A stretch of DNA of 15,435 nucleotides, from the NCBI GenBank assembly GCA_035690425.1, contig DASSKO010000092.1, positions 1 through 15,435 on the forward strand, given 5' to 3'. Positions 14,518 through 15,435 of this stretch are shown piece after piece. Positions within the stretch are counted from its first letter, which is position 1. Every line of letters starts with the position of its first letter. The position numbers were made by a program, and so were the translations under genes. The notes beneath the pieces were generated by a model. That model was not told where the DNA came from. It worked only from the letters and a program-made list of their open reading frames with translations, and made no database searches. This DNA is from DASSKO01 sp035690425 (lineage in GTDB: Bacteria; Actinomycetota; Actinomycetes; Propionibacteriales; Nocardioidaceae).

Positions 14518-14553
14518 GTGACCTTTGCACCTGCACACCGAGCAGCAGGTCAC
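14518..14553. other. Inverted repeat GTGACCT / AGGTCAC
   Basis: GTGACCT (14518-14524) and AGGTCAC (14547-14553) are perfect 7-bp arms separated by 22 nt. Inside, CTGC (14531-14534) can pair with GCAG (14542-14545). An alternative 6-bp pairing ACCTGC/GCAGGT (14529-14534 with 14545-14550) competes with this fold. The heptamer CTTTGCA is also repeated at 14523-14529 and 14556-14562, 33 bp apart. The site could be an operator or an RNA control element for the following gene. Confidence 0.45.
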
Positions 14554-14649
14554 AACTTTGCAACGGAGATGCGACAAATGTTCACGTCCTCGTGCCCCGC
14601 AGCCACCTCAGGCAGTAAGTTCCACTCCAACCTAACCAGGCCGACGTCT

Positions 14650-14661
14650 CACCTTCGGGTG
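14650..14661 (+). other. UUCG tetraloop hairpin in the leader of the ABC gene
   Basis: CACC (14650-14653) and GGTG (14658-14661) close a TTCG loop, a very stable small hairpin. It lies 22 nt upstream of the GGAGGG ribosome binding site. A possible -10 (TAAGTT, 14616-14621) lies upstream of it. Confidence 0.35.
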
Positions 14662-14692
14662 GCTTCGGCGAATAGTGCACCCCGGAGGGTCA

Positions 14693-15435
14693 ATGATCCG
14701 CCCCACCCGAACCTGGCGCGCAGCCGCGACTGTGGCCGCCGCCGCACTCGTGCTGTCGGCCTGCGGCAACGACAGCGCTTCCCCAGAGGCAGGCAGCGGC
14801 GACGGCGGAGGCGACGCCAGCAACGAGCCCGCTGCCAAGAGCAAGGGCGATGGCACCTTGACGGTGGGCAGCCTGCTGCCGGCAACCGGCGACCTCGCCT
14901 TCCTCGGCCCGCCGGAGTTCGCCGCGGTCGACCTCGCTGTCAAGGAGATCAACGCAGCCGGCGGTGTGCTCGGCAAGAATGTCGCCAAGGAGCAGGCCGA
15001 CTCCGGTGACGGCACGCCCAACATCGCGCCGGCCGAGACCGACAAGCTGCTCAACGCGGGCGCCGACGTGGTCGTGGGTGCCGCCTCGTCCAGCGTCTCG
15101 CTCAGCGTCATCGACAAGATCGTCGGCTCCGGCACGGTGCAGATCTCGCCGGCCAACACCTCGACGGCGTTCGACACCTACGACGACAAGGGGCTGTACT
15201 TCCGTACTGCGCCCTCCGACGTGCTGCAGGGTGCCGTACTCGCCAACATGATCTTGGCAGATGGCTCGCAGAACACCGCGATCATGGCCCGCCAGGACTC
15301 CTACGGCGAGGCGCTGACCAACCAGGTCGAGAAGGTCCTCACCGCGCAGGGCGGCAACCTCGTCGCCAAGGTGCTCTACGACGCCAACGCGGCGACGTTC
15401 AGCGCCGAGGTGAGCGCCATCGCCGGCAAGAAGCC
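14693..15435 (+). CDS. ABC transporter substrate-binding lipoprotein, LivK/branched-chain amino acid type (partial)
   Basis: Extracellular binding protein that hands a substrate to an ABC permease. The 247 codons in view are open to the window end, so the C-terminal part is missing. A signal peptide (RPTRTW, then an Ala/Val/Leu core) ends in the lipobox LSAC, making C24 the lipidated cysteine. A Gly/Ser/Glu-rich linker runs to about residue 58. It is followed by TLTVGSLLPATGDLAFLGPP, VDLAVKEINAAGGVLGK and GADVVVGAASSSVSLSVIDK, the usual start of a Peripla_BP_6 (LivJ/LivK-like) fold. The ATG at 14693 follows GGAGGG (14684-14689) with a short spacer. The ligand cannot be told; members bind branched-chain amino acids, amides or urea. 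Permease and ATPase genes would be expected just beyond the edge. Confidence 0.9.
   Translation, partial: MIRPTRTWRAAATVAAAALVLSACGNDSASPEAGSGDGGGDASNEPAAKSKGDGTLTVGSLLPATGDLAFLGPPEFAAVDLAVKEINAAGGVLGKNVAKEQADSGDGTPNIAPAETDKLLNAGADVVVGAASSSVSLSVIDKIVGSGTVQISPANTSTAFDTYDDKGLYFRTAPSDVLQGAVLANMILADGSQNTAIMARQDSYGEALTNQVEKVLTAQGGNLVAKVLYDANAATFSAEVSAIAGKK

Noticed and set aside
14578..15009. Open frame starting at an ATG after GGAG ahead of the ABC gene
   Set aside because: It runs into the binding-protein gene in another frame and turns Arg/Gly-rich there, typical of a shadow frame.

Overview
The window is about 15 kb of very GC-rich DNA with almost all genes on the + strand, strong G/C bias at third codon positions and frequent GTG starts. 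Gene content and order (trpC-trpB-trpA, lgt, gltB-gltD, pyk, an ANTAR response regulator, a branched-chain amino acid type ABC binding lipoprotein) point to the chromosome core of an actinobacterium, most likely a Nocardioides-like member of the Propionibacteriales. The genus is inference from gene order and protein style. No phage, transposon, CRISPR or defence island is visible.

Region 1 (1-4796): a tightly packed operon. The possible tail of an upstream gene is followed by three 15-bp tandem repeats that run into the trpC ribosome binding site. Then come trpC, trpB, trpA and a SCO1/SenC copper lipoprotein, each overlapping the next by the 4-bp ATGA or GTGA arrangement, and lgt 19 bp later. 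Lgt modifies lipoproteins, and both the SCO protein and the ABC binding protein at the right edge carry lipoboxes. The lgt gene is unusual in having 12-bp in-frame tandem repeats at both ends.

Region 2 (4797-5998): a gene-free stretch containing a striking 106-nt nested inverted repeat (4836-4941), then a VIT1/CCC1-family membrane protein with a probable leaderless promoter, then a long leader ahead of gltB.

Region 3 (5999-13562): gltB-gltD, the two NADPH glutamate synthase subunits, ending in a good intrinsic terminator, followed by pyruvate kinase from its own apparently leaderless promoter. Together they link ammonia assimilation with lower glycolysis.

Region 4 (13563-15435): a minus-strand tRNA with a CAA anticodon but a short variable arm, a PdtaR-like REC-ANTAR regulator with a leaderless promoter, an intergenic region with inverted repeats, and the first 247 codons of a LivK-type binding lipoprotein cut by the window end.

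Most of the window is ordinary housekeeping DNA. The parts that deserve a second look are the 106-nt structured element, the unusual tRNA, the repeat-bearing ends of Lgt, the recurring TANNNT-N6-8-start promoter layout at four genes, and the inverted repeat between the ANTAR regulator and the ABC gene.
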